A stretch of 64,000 nucleotides of DNA from a bacterium. Its GTDB lineage: Bacteria > Actinomycetota > Acidimicrobiia > Acidimicrobiales > CATQHL01. The DNA lies in assembly GCA_028824415.1 (NCBI GenBank), contig JAPPDX010000093.1:1-64000 (forward strand), written 5' to 3'. This document shows positions 33,978 through 43,458 of the stretch, piece by piece; position 1 is the stretch's first letter, and each line of letters opens with the position of its first letter. The position numbers and the translations under genes are program-made. The notes under the pieces are model-generated. The model was not told where the DNA came from, searched no databases, and worked only from the letters and a program-made list of their open reading frames with translations.

Positions 33978-35447
33978 TCAGAGTTGGGCGGCTGCTTCGG
34001 TGATGGCCTCCCAGGCGGCCTCGACGTGGTGGGCGCGGGTGGCGACGGTTCCCACCGAGAGGCGCAGCGTGTAGCGGCCGTCGAGCACGGTGTGGGTGCG
34101 GTAGAAGCGCCCCGAGTCGTTCAGTGCCGCCAGGATGCGGCGGTTGGCCTCGTCGCCGGCCCGGTGGCGGAAGCACACCAGGTTGAGCGGCGCGGGTGCG
34201 GCGAGCGAGAAATCAGGGTGCTCGCGCACCCAGCCGGCGAACTGCTGCGCCCAGGCGACGCCCGAGCGGATGTGGGTCTGCAGGCCCTCCGCCCCGTACC
34301 AGCGCAGCACCAGCCACAGTTTCAGCGAGCGGAAACGGCGCCCCAGCGGCACCTGCCAATCCCTGTAGTCGATCACCGTCCCCTTCTCGCTCTCGGGGTT
34401 GCGCAGGTACTCGGGCGTGACGCCGAGGGCGTCGGTGAGCGCCCGGCGGTCAGCGACCCACATGGCCGTGCAATCGAGATTGGTGCACAGCCACTTGTGC
34501 GGGTTGAAGCAGTAGCTGTCCACGGCGCCCAGTCCCCGGTTCACGAAGCGGAACTCGGGACAGACCGCTGCCGCGCCGGCGAGGGCGCCGTCGACGTGGA
34601 TCCACATCCCCTCGGCCCCGGCGACGGCCGCCAGACGAGCCACGGGATCGAACGCCAGCGAGGAGGTCGTGCCGACTGTGGCGACGGTGGCGCAAGGCAC
34701 CAGACCGGCGGCGCGGTCGGCGGCGACCGCACGCTCGAGGGACTCGGAGCTCATGGCGTAGCTCTCGTCGCCGTCCACGTAGCGGACCCGGTCGGCGCCG
34801 AACCCGGCGATGCGGGCACTCTTGTAGATCGACGAGTGGGCGTGGGTGGAGGTGTAGATCACGAGGTCTGCGAGGGTCGCACCGGCCGTGGTGGCCAGGG
34901 ACCGCTCCCGGGCGGCGACGAGCGCGCACAGAGCCGAACTGGAGGCCGAATCCTGGATCACCCCGCCGCCGGCGCTGTCGCTGCGGAACCGCCGGGGCAG
35001 CCCGCACAGCTCCACCAGCCAGTCCATCACCAGGGTCTCCAGTTCGGTGCAGGCCGGGCTGGAGGCCCACAGCATCCCCTGCACCCCGAGACCCGACGAC
35101 AGCAGGTCGCCCAGGATCGACGGGCCGGTGGCCGGCGAGGGGAAGAAGGCGAAGAATCCGGGTGCCTGCCAGTGGGTGAGGCCGGGCACGATGACGCGGT
35201 CGAGGTCGTCGAGCACGGCGTCGAACCCCTCGGGCGCGGCGGGGGGTGACTGTGGCAGCCCGGCGGCCACCTCGCCCGGCTGCACCTGCGACAGGACGGG
35301 GAAGCTCTCGATCCGCTCGTGGTAGCCGGCCACCCAGTCCAGGAACCGCTCCCCCCACAGCCGCAACTCGTCGGGCGTCATGTGGGGTGCCACCGGCGCG
35401 GAGTCCCACTGCGACCGCTGTCCGGCGTCGTGCTCCGGGGTGTCCAT
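33978..35447 (-). CDS. Pyridoxal-dependent group II decarboxylase (aromatic-L-amino-acid decarboxylase-like)
   Basis: VPGLTHWQAPGFFAFFPSPATGPSILGDLLSSGLGVQGMLWASSPACTELE; NPHKWLCTNLDCTAMWV PLP-Lys. Confidence 0.93.
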   Translation of the reverse strand: MDTPEHDAGQRSQWDSAPVAPHMTPDELRLWGERFLDWVAGYHERIESFPVLSQVQPGEVAAGLPQSPPAAPEGFDAVLDDLDRVIVPGLTHWQAPGFFAFFPSPATGPSILGDLLSSGLGVQGMLWASSPACTELETLVMDWLVELCGLPRRFRSDSAGGGVIQDSASSSALCALVAARERSLATTAGATLADLVIYTSTHAHSSIYKSARIAGFGADRVRYVDGDESYAMSSESLERAVAADRAAGLVPCATVATVGTTSSLAFDPVARLAAVAGAEGMWIHVDGALAGAAAVCPEFRFVNRGLGAVDSYCFNPHKWLCTNLDCTAMWVADRRALTDALGVTPEYLRNPESEKGTVIDYRDWQVPLGRRFRSLKLWLVLRWYGAEGLQTHIRSGVAWAQQFAGWVREHPDFSLAAPAPLNLVCFRHRAGDEANRRILAALNDSGRFYRTHTVLDGRYTLRLSVGTVATRAHHVEAAWEAITEAAAQL

Positions 35448-35456
35448 GGTGGATGC

Positions 35457-36140
35457 CTAGCGGGCTGGGGGTTCGACGGCGATCACGAGAAGCTGCCGCA
35501 GGATCGCAGCCGTGGCACCCCAGATCGTGTCGCCGGGAATCTCGAAGAAGTTGATCGGCCGCATCGTCCCGTCGCGAGGCCAAAGCTCCTGGCGGTAGAC
35601 GTCGGGTTCCAGCAGATCGCGCAACGGCACTTGGAGGATCTTCTCCACCTCCGCGGGATCGGGCCGCAACCCCCCCGGACGTCCAGCCGGGAGCTCGGCG
35701 ACGTAGGAGTGCACGAGCGAGTCGCTGCCCACGGTGAAGAACGGATCCAGCTCTCCGATGGGCACCGCCGCGGCGGGATCCAACCCGATCTCCTCGTGCG
35801 TCTCGCGCAGAGCCGTCTCCCAGAGGTCGGCGTCGCCCGGTTCACGGCCCCCACCGGGGAACGCCACCTCGTGGCTGTGGGTGCGCAGGTGAGCGGCCCG
35901 GCGGGTGAGGATCACGTGCAACTCATCCTGGTGCGTGTAGAGCGGGATGAGCACCGCCGAGAGCCGCCGGCTGCTCGCCGGCTCCTGCGGTCGGCTCCGA
36001 TTCCGGATCCTGTCCCGGAGCATCTCCAGGTCCACCTGGCGCTCCCCCGGCGCCAGATCCGCCCACGGCGCCGCGGCGCCGGGTCGGACACCTGCCGGGC
36101 GCGGGATGTGCTGGGGGCCTCCCCGGGTGACGGTCGGCAT
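35457..36140 (-). CDS. Nudix hydrolase (CoA pyrophosphatase-like)
   Basis: Nudix box GGGREPGDADLWETALRETHEEIGLDP. Confidence 0.9.
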   Translation of the reverse strand: MPTVTRGGPQHIPRPAGVRPGAAAPWADLAPGERQVDLEMLRDRIRNRSRPQEPASSRRLSAVLIPLYTHQDELHVILTRRAAHLRTHSHEVAFPGGGREPGDADLWETALRETHEEIGLDPAAAVPIGELDPFFTVGSDSLVHSYVAELPAGRPGGLRPDPAEVEKILQVPLRDLLEPDVYRQELWPRDGTMRPINFFEIPGDTIWGATAAILRQLLVIAVEPPAR

Positions 36141-37090
36141 CAGCCGTCGGGCCCCTGCTGGTCGCCGGAGGTCCCGGAGGGCAGGCCCGAGGTGACCGCG
36201 GCCCGCACGGCGTCGCCGACTGCGACGGTGGCGGCGATGCGCACGCCATCGATCGGGGCTTCGGCGTCACCGACCGAGGCCACCACCAGGGCGTCCCCGT
36301 CGAAGCGTGTGTGTGCGGGCATGAGGGCGCGCGCCAGCCCGTCGTGGCCGCTCTGGGCGACCAGCAGGCACTCGAGCTTGCTGAGTCGGACGTTCGTACA
36401 GATCACGCCGATCGTCGTGCTGGTCCCCAGCGGTGGCTGCGTCGGCGCCCGGAAATCCCCGCGACGCAGCGCGCCGGCCACCGAACCGTCATCAAGGTCG
36501 CCGACGGCGTTGACGGCCAGCAGCGCCGCCACGACGGCGGTCTCACCCGCCTCGGTCTCGAAGGAGAGCAGGGCGGATCCCAGACCGCCGGGCCTGCGGA
36601 CCGCGCGCCAAATGCCGACCGTGGCCCCGGCGCCCGCACCGATCCGACCGACCGGCCACCCGGCGGCGGGACCCTCGCCGTCCGGCGACCTCGCCGCGCT
36701 CGCCGCCTCGTAACCGGCGCGGGCATCGGGCCACAACGGCGGCTTTCCGGGCCTCAGGTCGTACAGGGACATGCCGACCACGATGGGAACCGGCCCGCCC
36801 GGTGTCGGGAAGCCCCGACCGGCCTCGCTGCAGTAGCGCACCACGCCCTCGGCCGCGGCCAGGCCGAACGCCGAGCCACCCGAGAGCACCACCGCGTCCG
36901 CACCTGCCACGGTGCGCTCCGGGGCCAGCAGTTCCAGCTCCCGGCTGGCGGGTGCACCGCCGCGCACCTCCACCGAGGCAACCGTCCCATCCGGAAGCAG
37001 GACCACGGTGCAGCCGGTGCGACCGCTGGGATGGGTCCAGTGCCCGACGCGGACTCCGGCCAGTGACCGCGACCTGGAACCGGGACTCAC
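36140..37090 (-). CDS. P1-family peptidase (DmpA/ornithine acetyltransferase-like)
   Basis: GVRVGHWTHPSGRTGCTVVLLPDG, VLSGGSAFGLAAAEGVVRY, TIGVICTNVRLSK. Confidence 0.88.
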   Translation of the reverse strand: MSPGSRSRSLAGVRVGHWTHPSGRTGCTVVLLPDGTVASVEVRGGAPASRELELLAPERTVAGADAVVLSGGSAFGLAAAEGVVRYCSEAGRGFPTPGGPVPIVVGMSLYDLRPGKPPLWPDARAGYEAASAARSPDGEGPAAGWPVGRIGAGAGATVGIWRAVRRPGGLGSALLSFETEAGETAVVAALLAVNAVGDLDDGSVAGALRRGDFRAPTQPPLGTSTTIGVICTNVRLSKLECLLVAQSGHDGLARALMPAHTRFDGDALVVASVGDAEAPIDGVRIAATVAVGDAVRAAVTSGLPSGTSGDQQGPDG

Positions 37091-37102
37091 CGCGCAACCC
37101 TG

Positions 37103-38248
37103 TCAGCGGTAGAGGCGGCGCACCCGCCGGCCGATGTCGCAGACCACCTCATAGGGAATCGTGTCGAGCCGCACCGCAATCTCCTCGGCGCTGATGCTCT
37201 CGGAGCCCTGCCTGCCGATCAGGACGACCTCGTCGCCGGCCACCACGTCGCCGTCGGAACCGCAGTCCACCATGAGTTGATCCATCGTGACCACCCCTAC
37301 CACAGATCGGCGCCGCCCCCTGATGAGGACCTCCCCGCCGAGCAGGCCGTAGTCGCGCCGTGCACCGTCCGCATAGCCGATGGGCACCGTCGCCACGCAC
37401 GAGTCGGAGCTGAAGCGGTGGGCGAGCCCGTATGAGATCGCCTCGCCGGCGCGAACGGTCTTCACATAGGACACCTCGGTCCGGAGCCCCATCGCGGGGC
37501 GCAGCCCGCCGAGTTCGCCATCCAGCCCGGCGCCCGGTGACAAACCGTAGAGGGCGATCCCCGCCCGGACCATGTCGTAGCGGCTGCGGCGACGGATCGG
37601 CGAGGTGTCGGGCCGGCCGGCGGAGAGCAGCAGCGCCGAATTGGCGGCGTGGCGCCGCAACGGACGCCGCACGCCGTCCCGGTCCGTCAACAGCGCCAGC
37701 ACGTCCTCGTAGCGGCCGAGCTGCTCGTCGGTGAACGGGTTGTCCAGCTCGTCGGCGACGGCGCAGTGAGTCCAGACGCCCTCCAGCTCCAGGTCACTCT
37801 TGGCGACGATGGCACGCGCCAGCAGCAGGGCATCGTCGGGGTGCGCGCCGACGCGGTTCATCCCCGTGTCGATCTTGAGGTGCACAGGCAGGCGTCGAGC
37901 GGCGGAGGCGGCCGCCGCTGCCGCCGCGGCCAGGCCGACAGGGCTGTAGACCGAGGGGCGCAGGTCGTGCGCCACCACCTCCACCATCTCGTTGGGCCGC
38001 GGCTCGCTGAGCAGCAGGATCGGCGCCGTCACGCCCGCTTCGCGCAGTTCCACGCCCTCCTCCACGAGGGCGACCGCCAGCCACGTGGCGCCACCGGCCA
38101 GCGCGGCCCGCCCTGCGGCCACCGAGCCGTGCCCGTAGCCGTCGGCCTTGACCACCGCACACAGCTCGGCAGGGGCCGCCCGGCGGGCGAGTTCGGCGGC
38201 GTTGGCCTCCAGGGCCTCCAGGTCCACGACGGCCGAGGTGGGGCGCAT
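37103..38248 (-). CDS. alr: Alanine racemase
   Basis: AVVKADGYGHGSVAAG PLP-Lys; RAGIALYGLSP; MDQLMVDCG. Confidence 0.96.
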   Translation of the reverse strand: MRPTSAVVDLEALEANAAELARRAAPAELCAVVKADGYGHGSVAAGRAALAGGATWLAVALVEEGVELREAGVTAPILLLSEPRPNEMVEVVAHDLRPSVYSPVGLAAAAAAAASAARRLPVHLKIDTGMNRVGAHPDDALLLARAIVAKSDLELEGVWTHCAVADELDNPFTDEQLGRYEDVLALLTDRDGVRRPLRRHAANSALLLSAGRPDTSPIRRRSRYDMVRAGIALYGLSPGAGLDGELGGLRPAMGLRTEVSYVKTVRAGEAISYGLAHRFSSDSCVATVPIGYADGARRDYGLLGGEVLIRGRRRSVVGVVTMDQLMVDCGSDGDVVAGDEVVLIGRQGSESISAEEIAVRLDTIPYEVVCDIGRRVRRLYR

Positions 38249-39696
38249 CAGTCGCTCCCGGACCCGCCGCCCAATCCCTGCCCCGCCGGCTCCAGCGTGG
38301 CCGCCAGAACGGCGGGGATCGCTCCGAGCAGATCGCCTCCGATGAGGCCGACGGGTGGACCGAGCGCACCGGCCATCCCATGCACCTGCGCGGCGAGCGC
38401 GGGTGCATTCAGCGGATCCGCACCCTGCGCCAGGAGGGCGCCGATCATCCCGGCGAGCACGTCACCAGTACCCGCGGTTGCCAATCGGGCGTCGCCCGAG
38501 GTCACGAAGCGGGCCGCTCCGTCGGGCGCGGCGACGACGGTGGTGGGTCCCTTGAGCAGCACGGTCGCTCCCGCTGCGGCCAGCGTCCGCGCCGCCTCCA
38601 AGCGATCGGCGCCGGGCCGGCAGCCCGCCAGCAATTCGTACTCCCCGTCGTGAGGCGTGAGTACCACCGGGGCGCGCGCCGCCGCCAGGACGGCCCCCAG
38701 GTCGCTGGCGAGCGCCGCCAGGGCGTCACCGTCCAGCACCAGGGGCACGGTCGCCCGCGCCACCAGTCCCCGCACCGCGGTCGCGGTCTGCGGATCTCTC
38801 CCCAAGCCAGGACCGACCACCAGTGAGCCGAACCGGGAGATGTCCAAGCGCTCATGCCAGTTCGCGGCCGGCAACGGCCCGAAGACCACCTCGGTCGGGA
38901 CCGACGCATCGGGCTCGCCGCCCGGCACCGAGAGGCGCACATATCCCGCCCCGGACCGCAGCGCCGCCAGAGAGGCGAGAGACGCCGCCCCGCGCATTCC
39001 GGGAGAGCCGGCCACTACCCAGCAGGCGGAACGCCACTTGTGGGCATCGACTTCTCGCCGGGGCCAGAGGTCGGCCACGTCTGCCTCTGTCAACAGCTGC
39101 GCGGTCGCCGAGGTGACGTCCAGGCCGATGTCGGCGACACTGACCGACCCGGCCAGCCCACGACCCGGATGCGCCAGCAGACCCGGCTTAAGCGCTGCGA
39201 ACGTCACGGTGCGTGTCGCCGCCAAGGCGCCGCCCTGCACCTGTCCCGTGAGCCCGTCCACACCGGAGGGGATGTCCACAGCCAGAACGTTTCCGGCACC
39301 TTCAATGCCTGCCGGCGGGGTCCAGGGCCGGTTCAGCCCGGTGCCGTAGGCGGCGTCGATCAGCAGGTCGCAGGGTGGGAGTTCGGCGGCGTCGGGAGCG
39401 ATGACCCGGCACTCGGCACCGGCGCGCTGCAGGTGGCGGGCCGCGGCCCGGCCGTCGGCCCCGTTGTTGCCGCGACCGGCCACGATGGTCACCCGGCGCC
39501 CCGCCAGAGCCTTGCGGCGAGCGGCCGACGGTCGTCCCGCCTCCAGGACCGCCGCGGCGCCCTCGGTCGCCCCCGTGAGTAGCTCCACCGCCGCCACGGC
39601 AACCGCGGCGCCGGCCCGCTCCACCAGTACGTCGGTGCCTTCCGGGGCGACAGCATCGATGGCCGCCATCTCGGCGGGCGTGACGACAGGAATCAC
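38248..39696 (-). CDS. nnr: Bifunctional NAD(P)H-hydrate epimerase / ADP-dependent dehydratase
   Basis: GRGNNGADGRAAARHLQRAG; DIPSGVDGLTG; C-terminal carbohydrate-kinase-like VTSGDARLATAGTGDVLAGMIGALLAQG; GTG 39696. Confidence 0.93.
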   Translation of the reverse strand: MIPVVTPAEMAAIDAVAPEGTDVLVERAGAAVAVAAVELLTGATEGAAAVLEAGRPSAARRKALAGRRVTIVAGRGNNGADGRAAARHLQRAGAECRVIAPDAAELPPCDLLIDAAYGTGLNRPWTPPAGIEGAGNVLAVDIPSGVDGLTGQVQGGALAATRTVTFAALKPGLLAHPGRGLAGSVSVADIGLDVTSATAQLLTEADVADLWPRREVDAHKWRSACWVVAGSPGMRGAASLASLAALRSGAGYVRLSVPGGEPDASVPTEVVFGPLPAANWHERLDISRFGSLVVGPGLGRDPQTATAVRGLVARATVPLVLDGDALAALASDLGAVLAAARAPVVLTPHDGEYELLAGCRPGADRLEAARTLAAAGATVLLKGPTTVVAAPDGAARFVTSGDARLATAGTGDVLAGMIGALLAQGADPLNAPALAAQVHGMAGALGPPVGLIGGDLLGAIPAVLAATLEPAGQGLGGGSGSD

Positions 39697-39745
39697 GTCA
39701 GCGCATCCCCTGTCCCGGAGCCGGCGAGGGCCGACGTCCAGGAGC

Positions 39746-39773
39746 CTGGATCCCGGCCTCCGCCGGGATGACG
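39746..39773. repeat. REP-like intergenic hairpin repeat, copy 2
   Basis: 28 nt identical to 12588-12615; lies between nnr and acpS. Confidence 0.85.
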
Positions 39774-39793
39774 ATCGGGAGTGACGACAGGGA

Positions 39794-40204
39794 TCATGCC
39801 GGGTCGTCGCTCCGGGCCTCCTGGGGCGGGGCAATCCCGTCGGCGGCGACGGCCACCGCCACCGCCACTGCGGAAGTGGCCGTGTGGGAGAGGCTCAGAT
39901 GCCACCCCGTCACACCGGCTCGCCGGGCTCGCGCTGCGGCACGGCCGTGGAGGCGCACCTCGGGTTTGCCGCCGGGGGCGCGCACGACCTCCATGTCCCG
40001 GAACGCCACATCCCCGAATCCGGCGCCGAGTGCTTTCATCACGGCCTCCTTGGCTGCGAAGCGTGCCGCCAGGCGCTCGGTGGGATCGGCACGGGCTTCG
40101 GCGTAGGCCCGTTCGGCGGGGGTGAAGAGTCGCTCGGCGACCGACGGGCGGCGCGCCAGCAGAGCGCCGAAGCGCGGCACGTCCACGATGTCGATGCCGA
40201 TCAT
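39794..40204 (-). CDS. acpS: Holo-[acyl-carrier-protein] synthase
   Basis: MIGIDIVDVPRF, RFAAKEAVMKALGAG, WHLSLSHT. Confidence 0.94.
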   Translation of the reverse strand: MIGIDIVDVPRFGALLARRPSVAERLFTPAERAYAEARADPTERLAARFAAKEAVMKALGAGFGDVAFRDMEVVRAPGGKPEVRLHGRAAARARRAGVTGWHLSLSHTATSAVAVAVAVAADGIAPPQEARSDDPA

Positions 40205-43200
40205 GGAGACCCCCTTCGCCAGCGCGCCGCAACGGTACCCAGGTCACCGACCAGGAGGTCCTCGGTGGGGACCTGCGCGAGCAGCGCCTCGTCGAAGGAT
40301 GCCTCGGTCTCGGTGACCGCGTAGCGCAGGCGGCTGAACCGGTCCCGGTAGCGCCGGAGGACGTCGACGGCCACGGCGGGCTCCAGCCGCTCGTGCAGAT
40401 CGACGTGCAGCAGCACCAGCCCGACCACCTCACCGCCCTTGATCTCGGGAACCAGCAGGATGAGGCGCCCGTCCCGCAGCCCCCGCGTCAGCAGCACCCG
40501 GCGCTCGCGGCTGACCTGGCGCTTGGTGCCCCGCAGGGCGGGATCGCGCCCGACCCGCGACTCGAAGGACGCCGCCACACCGGAACGGTCGGCAATCTCT
40601 ATCCGCTCGCCGTCGATGACATAGCGAACATGGCCGGTGACCCGGACGACCGCCCGGTCCAACCCCGCCAGCGCGGAGAGGGTCTCGTAGCTGAGGCGCT
40701 CTCCGTCGGTGCCGGCGGCCTGGACGGCCTCGGCAAGAGGCACCCGCAGCAGCGACTCCTCGCTGCGGGAGATCCCCACTGTGACCGTCTTGGCCTGATG
40801 GCGGATGGCGTCGACGGGACGGGTCAGCTCCTCGATGGCCTCGCTGAGAGCCCCCAGCAGCCGCTCCAGGATGCCCGCCGGTGTCCCCATCTCACCGAAG
40901 TCGATCTCGAACGCGCCCAGCGGAAGCACACCGAGGGCGTAACGGAACAGTGCATCGAGCCGCAGCGCGGTCGCGGCGGGAAGGTGCCCGTCGTAGCCGC
41001 CGTCGCGCAGGCGGCTCCCGAACTGCTCCGCGCCGGCGGCGATCGCCGGCCCCAGAGCGGCGAGCATCGCCTCGGCGTCGGTGACGGCGCCGTCGGGCTC
41101 GGCATCCAGCGCGGCCTCGACGGCTCCCCGGGTTCGCCGCAGCGGCTCGGCGCAGGCGTCGATGGCGAGAGCCGCCTCATAGGAGAAGAGGTGGCCGGCC
41201 ATCGTCGCCAGCACGAAGGCGAGGTCGGGGTGCACCACCGGCAGCAGCACCGACTCCCCGGCAGCGCGGACCAACTCGGCGTCGTCGCTGAACACAACCG
41301 GTGCACCGCGATGTGCCGCGTAGATGGCCACCTCCTTGGCGACGTCGCGGGCAGTGGAGCGATCGAGGCCCGCCGCGCAGACCAGGGTGAGAGGCTCTGC
41401 GGAGAGGTCGACGTGCTTCTTGTCCTCAGTGATGTCGCAGGCCACGGACCGATAGCACAACTCCGAGAGCTTGATCCGCACCTCCTCGGCGGCCAACCGG
41501 TTTCGGCCGTTGCCGACGGTTGCCCAGTGGCGCCGGGCCGGAACGAGCCGCTGAGCGATGTCGGCGATCCGCGGGCGCGCCGCCAGCACGTCGGTCATGG
41601 CGGCGGGCAGCTCTTCGAGTGCCGCCAGCAACACCGAGCGGCGCGCCGGGTCTCCCGGCAGCCCGAACAACTCGGCGGTGGCGTACGCCAGCAGGAAGCC
41701 TGCGGCCACCTGGGCGTAGAAGGCCTTCGTGGAAGCGACGCTCATCTCCACGTCCCGCCCGTCGGATGTGTACAGCACGCCGTCGGCGCGGGCGGCGAGA
41801 TCGCTCTCGCGACGGTTCACCACCGCCACGACCCACGCACCACGCGCCTGGACCAGGTCGACGGTGCGGTTGGTGTCGGTGGTTGTCCCGGACTGGCTGA
41901 TCGCCACGACCAGGTGATCGGACATGTCGTCGCGCAGATCGAACCCCGAGAATTCGCTGGCGCGGCGGCTCACCACCTCGACATCGGCACCGCACAACTC
42001 GGCACCGATGATCTCGGCGACGGCCCGTGCAGCCACCGCCGCAGTGCCCTGGCCGATGACCACGATCCGGCGCGGTAACTCTCCGCCGGTAGGCAGGACG
42101 CCGTCGAGGGCAACCCTGCGGTCACCGGGCTCGCCGGCGATCCGGCCCGCCAGCGTCTTGGCGAACGACTCGGGCGATTCGCCGATCTCCTTGAGCAGGA
42201 AGTGCGGGTACTCCCTGCGGTCGATGTCCCGCGTCGTGATCTCCGCCCGGGTCACCGCCGGCAGCGCCAACTCGGTGCCGTCATAGGACCAGCGAGCGAC
42301 TCCCGACGTCTCGCCGGCGGCCGCGGCGTCCAGCCGGACGATCTCCCCCTCGGTGCCGTTGGACTCGCCGGCACCCTCGGCGGCGTCAAAGCGCAGGTAG
42401 TCGCCGGTCTGCTCCACGAGCCCGTACGGCTCTGAGGCCACCACGAAGGCATCGGGGGCGAGTCCCACGTAGAGCGCCTGACCGCTGCCCCGGCGAGCCA
42501 ACAGCAACCCGCCGGGATCGCCGCTGCTCAGCGAGGCGACGGCATGGGATCCCTCGAAGCTCGCCACGGCCGTGGCGAAAGCCTCCCGGTCGGATTGGCC
42601 CGAGACCTTCAGGCGGCGGGCCAGACCCGGAACGACCCTGGCATCGGTCGTGACGGCCGGGGGATAGGACAGGTCGAAGCGGCTCACGACCGTGGCGTAG
42701 TTGTCGATGTCGCCGTTCACGGCCGCCAGGACCCAGGGCGCCCCGTCCGATGGCAGCGAGGCCACGGGATGGGCGTTCGGCTCGGTGATGAGTCCCACGC
42801 TGGCCCAGCGCGTGTGCGCCAGGACCGTGCAACGCGCCCCCGGTTGCGCCAGCGCGGCCCGCAGCACGTCATCGCCGGCCAGCGCCGCCCGCAGCACCCG
42901 CGTGTTGTCGCCCAACTCGCCGACCTCCACCGCCGTCTTGTGGACGTGCACCGTCACGTTGGAGTCGCGCCAGCGGCTACCGGAGCGACCGAGCGGGTCG
43001 CCGGCGGCCGGGAACCCCACCGGCGGGCCGTCCGAAGTCACCATGACGGCGATTCCTGCCGAGTCCCTGCCGCGCACCTCCAGGCGGTCCAGCGCCGAGA
43101 GAGCCACCTGGATCGCCCACCACCCTGCCACGACTCCCTCCGTCGCCTCCGCCGCGTCTGCACCGAGGAGGTCCGCAATCGCCGCAGCGGTGGCCAACCG

Positions 43201-43458
43201 GTCCTCGCGAATGCTCCAGAGCGCATCGGCAAGAGTCGTTTCGTCCGCGTCGATCCGCTCGACGGCCGCCGCCACCTCCGCCCGCAAACCCGCCTCCCGC
43301 ACCAGGCTGGTCAGCCCCGCCGGGCCGGCGAGTCGTCCCGCCACTGCACGAGCGTCGCCCCCCGTTGCGCCACCGCCGGCGAGCAACTCCAGGATCTCGG
43401 GCCCCGACGGCGCGGGGCGGCGGGGTGGGCGGCTGATGACCGCCACGATCCCGCACAT
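40201..43458 (-). CDS. Giant GlmS-like glutamine amidotransferase/SIS protein (1085 aa)
   Basis: MCGIVAVIS catalytic Cys2; LEVRGRDSAGIAV, AHTRWASVG, SIS modules (VIGQGTAAVAARAVAE, ISQSGTTTDT, VGNGRNRLAAEEVRIKLSEL); TGATG junction with glmM. Confidence 0.85.
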   Translation of the reverse strand: MCGIVAVISRPPRRPAPSGPEILELLAGGGATGGDARAVAGRLAGPAGLTSLVREAGLRAEVAAAVERIDADETTLADALWSIREDRLATAAAIADLLGADAAEATEGVVAGWWAIQVALSALDRLEVRGRDSAGIAVMVTSDGPPVGFPAAGDPLGRSGSRWRDSNVTVHVHKTAVEVGELGDNTRVLRAALAGDDVLRAALAQPGARCTVLAHTRWASVGLITEPNAHPVASLPSDGAPWVLAAVNGDIDNYATVVSRFDLSYPPAVTTDARVVPGLARRLKVSGQSDREAFATAVASFEGSHAVASLSSGDPGGLLLARRGSGQALYVGLAPDAFVVASEPYGLVEQTGDYLRFDAAEGAGESNGTEGEIVRLDAAAAGETSGVARWSYDGTELALPAVTRAEITTRDIDRREYPHFLLKEIGESPESFAKTLAGRIAGEPGDRRVALDGVLPTGGELPRRIVVIGQGTAAVAARAVAEIIGAELCGADVEVVSRRASEFSGFDLRDDMSDHLVVAISQSGTTTDTNRTVDLVQARGAWVVAVVNRRESDLAARADGVLYTSDGRDVEMSVASTKAFYAQVAAGFLLAYATAELFGLPGDPARRSVLLAALEELPAAMTDVLAARPRIADIAQRLVPARRHWATVGNGRNRLAAEEVRIKLSELCYRSVACDITEDKKHVDLSAEPLTLVCAAGLDRSTARDVAKEVAIYAAHRGAPVVFSDDAELVRAAGESVLLPVVHPDLAFVLATMAGHLFSYEAALAIDACAEPLRRTRGAVEAALDAEPDGAVTDAEAMLAALGPAIAAGAEQFGSRLRDGGYDGHLPAATALRLDALFRYALGVLPLGAFEIDFGEMGTPAGILERLLGALSEAIEELTRPVDAIRHQAKTVTVGISRSEESLLRVPLAEAVQAAGTDGERLSYETLSALAGLDRAVVRVTGHVRYVIDGERIEIADRSGVAASFESRVGRDPALRGTKRQVSRERRVLLTRGLRDGRLILLVPEIKGGEVVGLVLLHVDLHERLEPAVAVDVLRRYRDRFSRLRYAVTETEASFDEALLAQVPTEDLLVGDLGTVAARWRRGSP

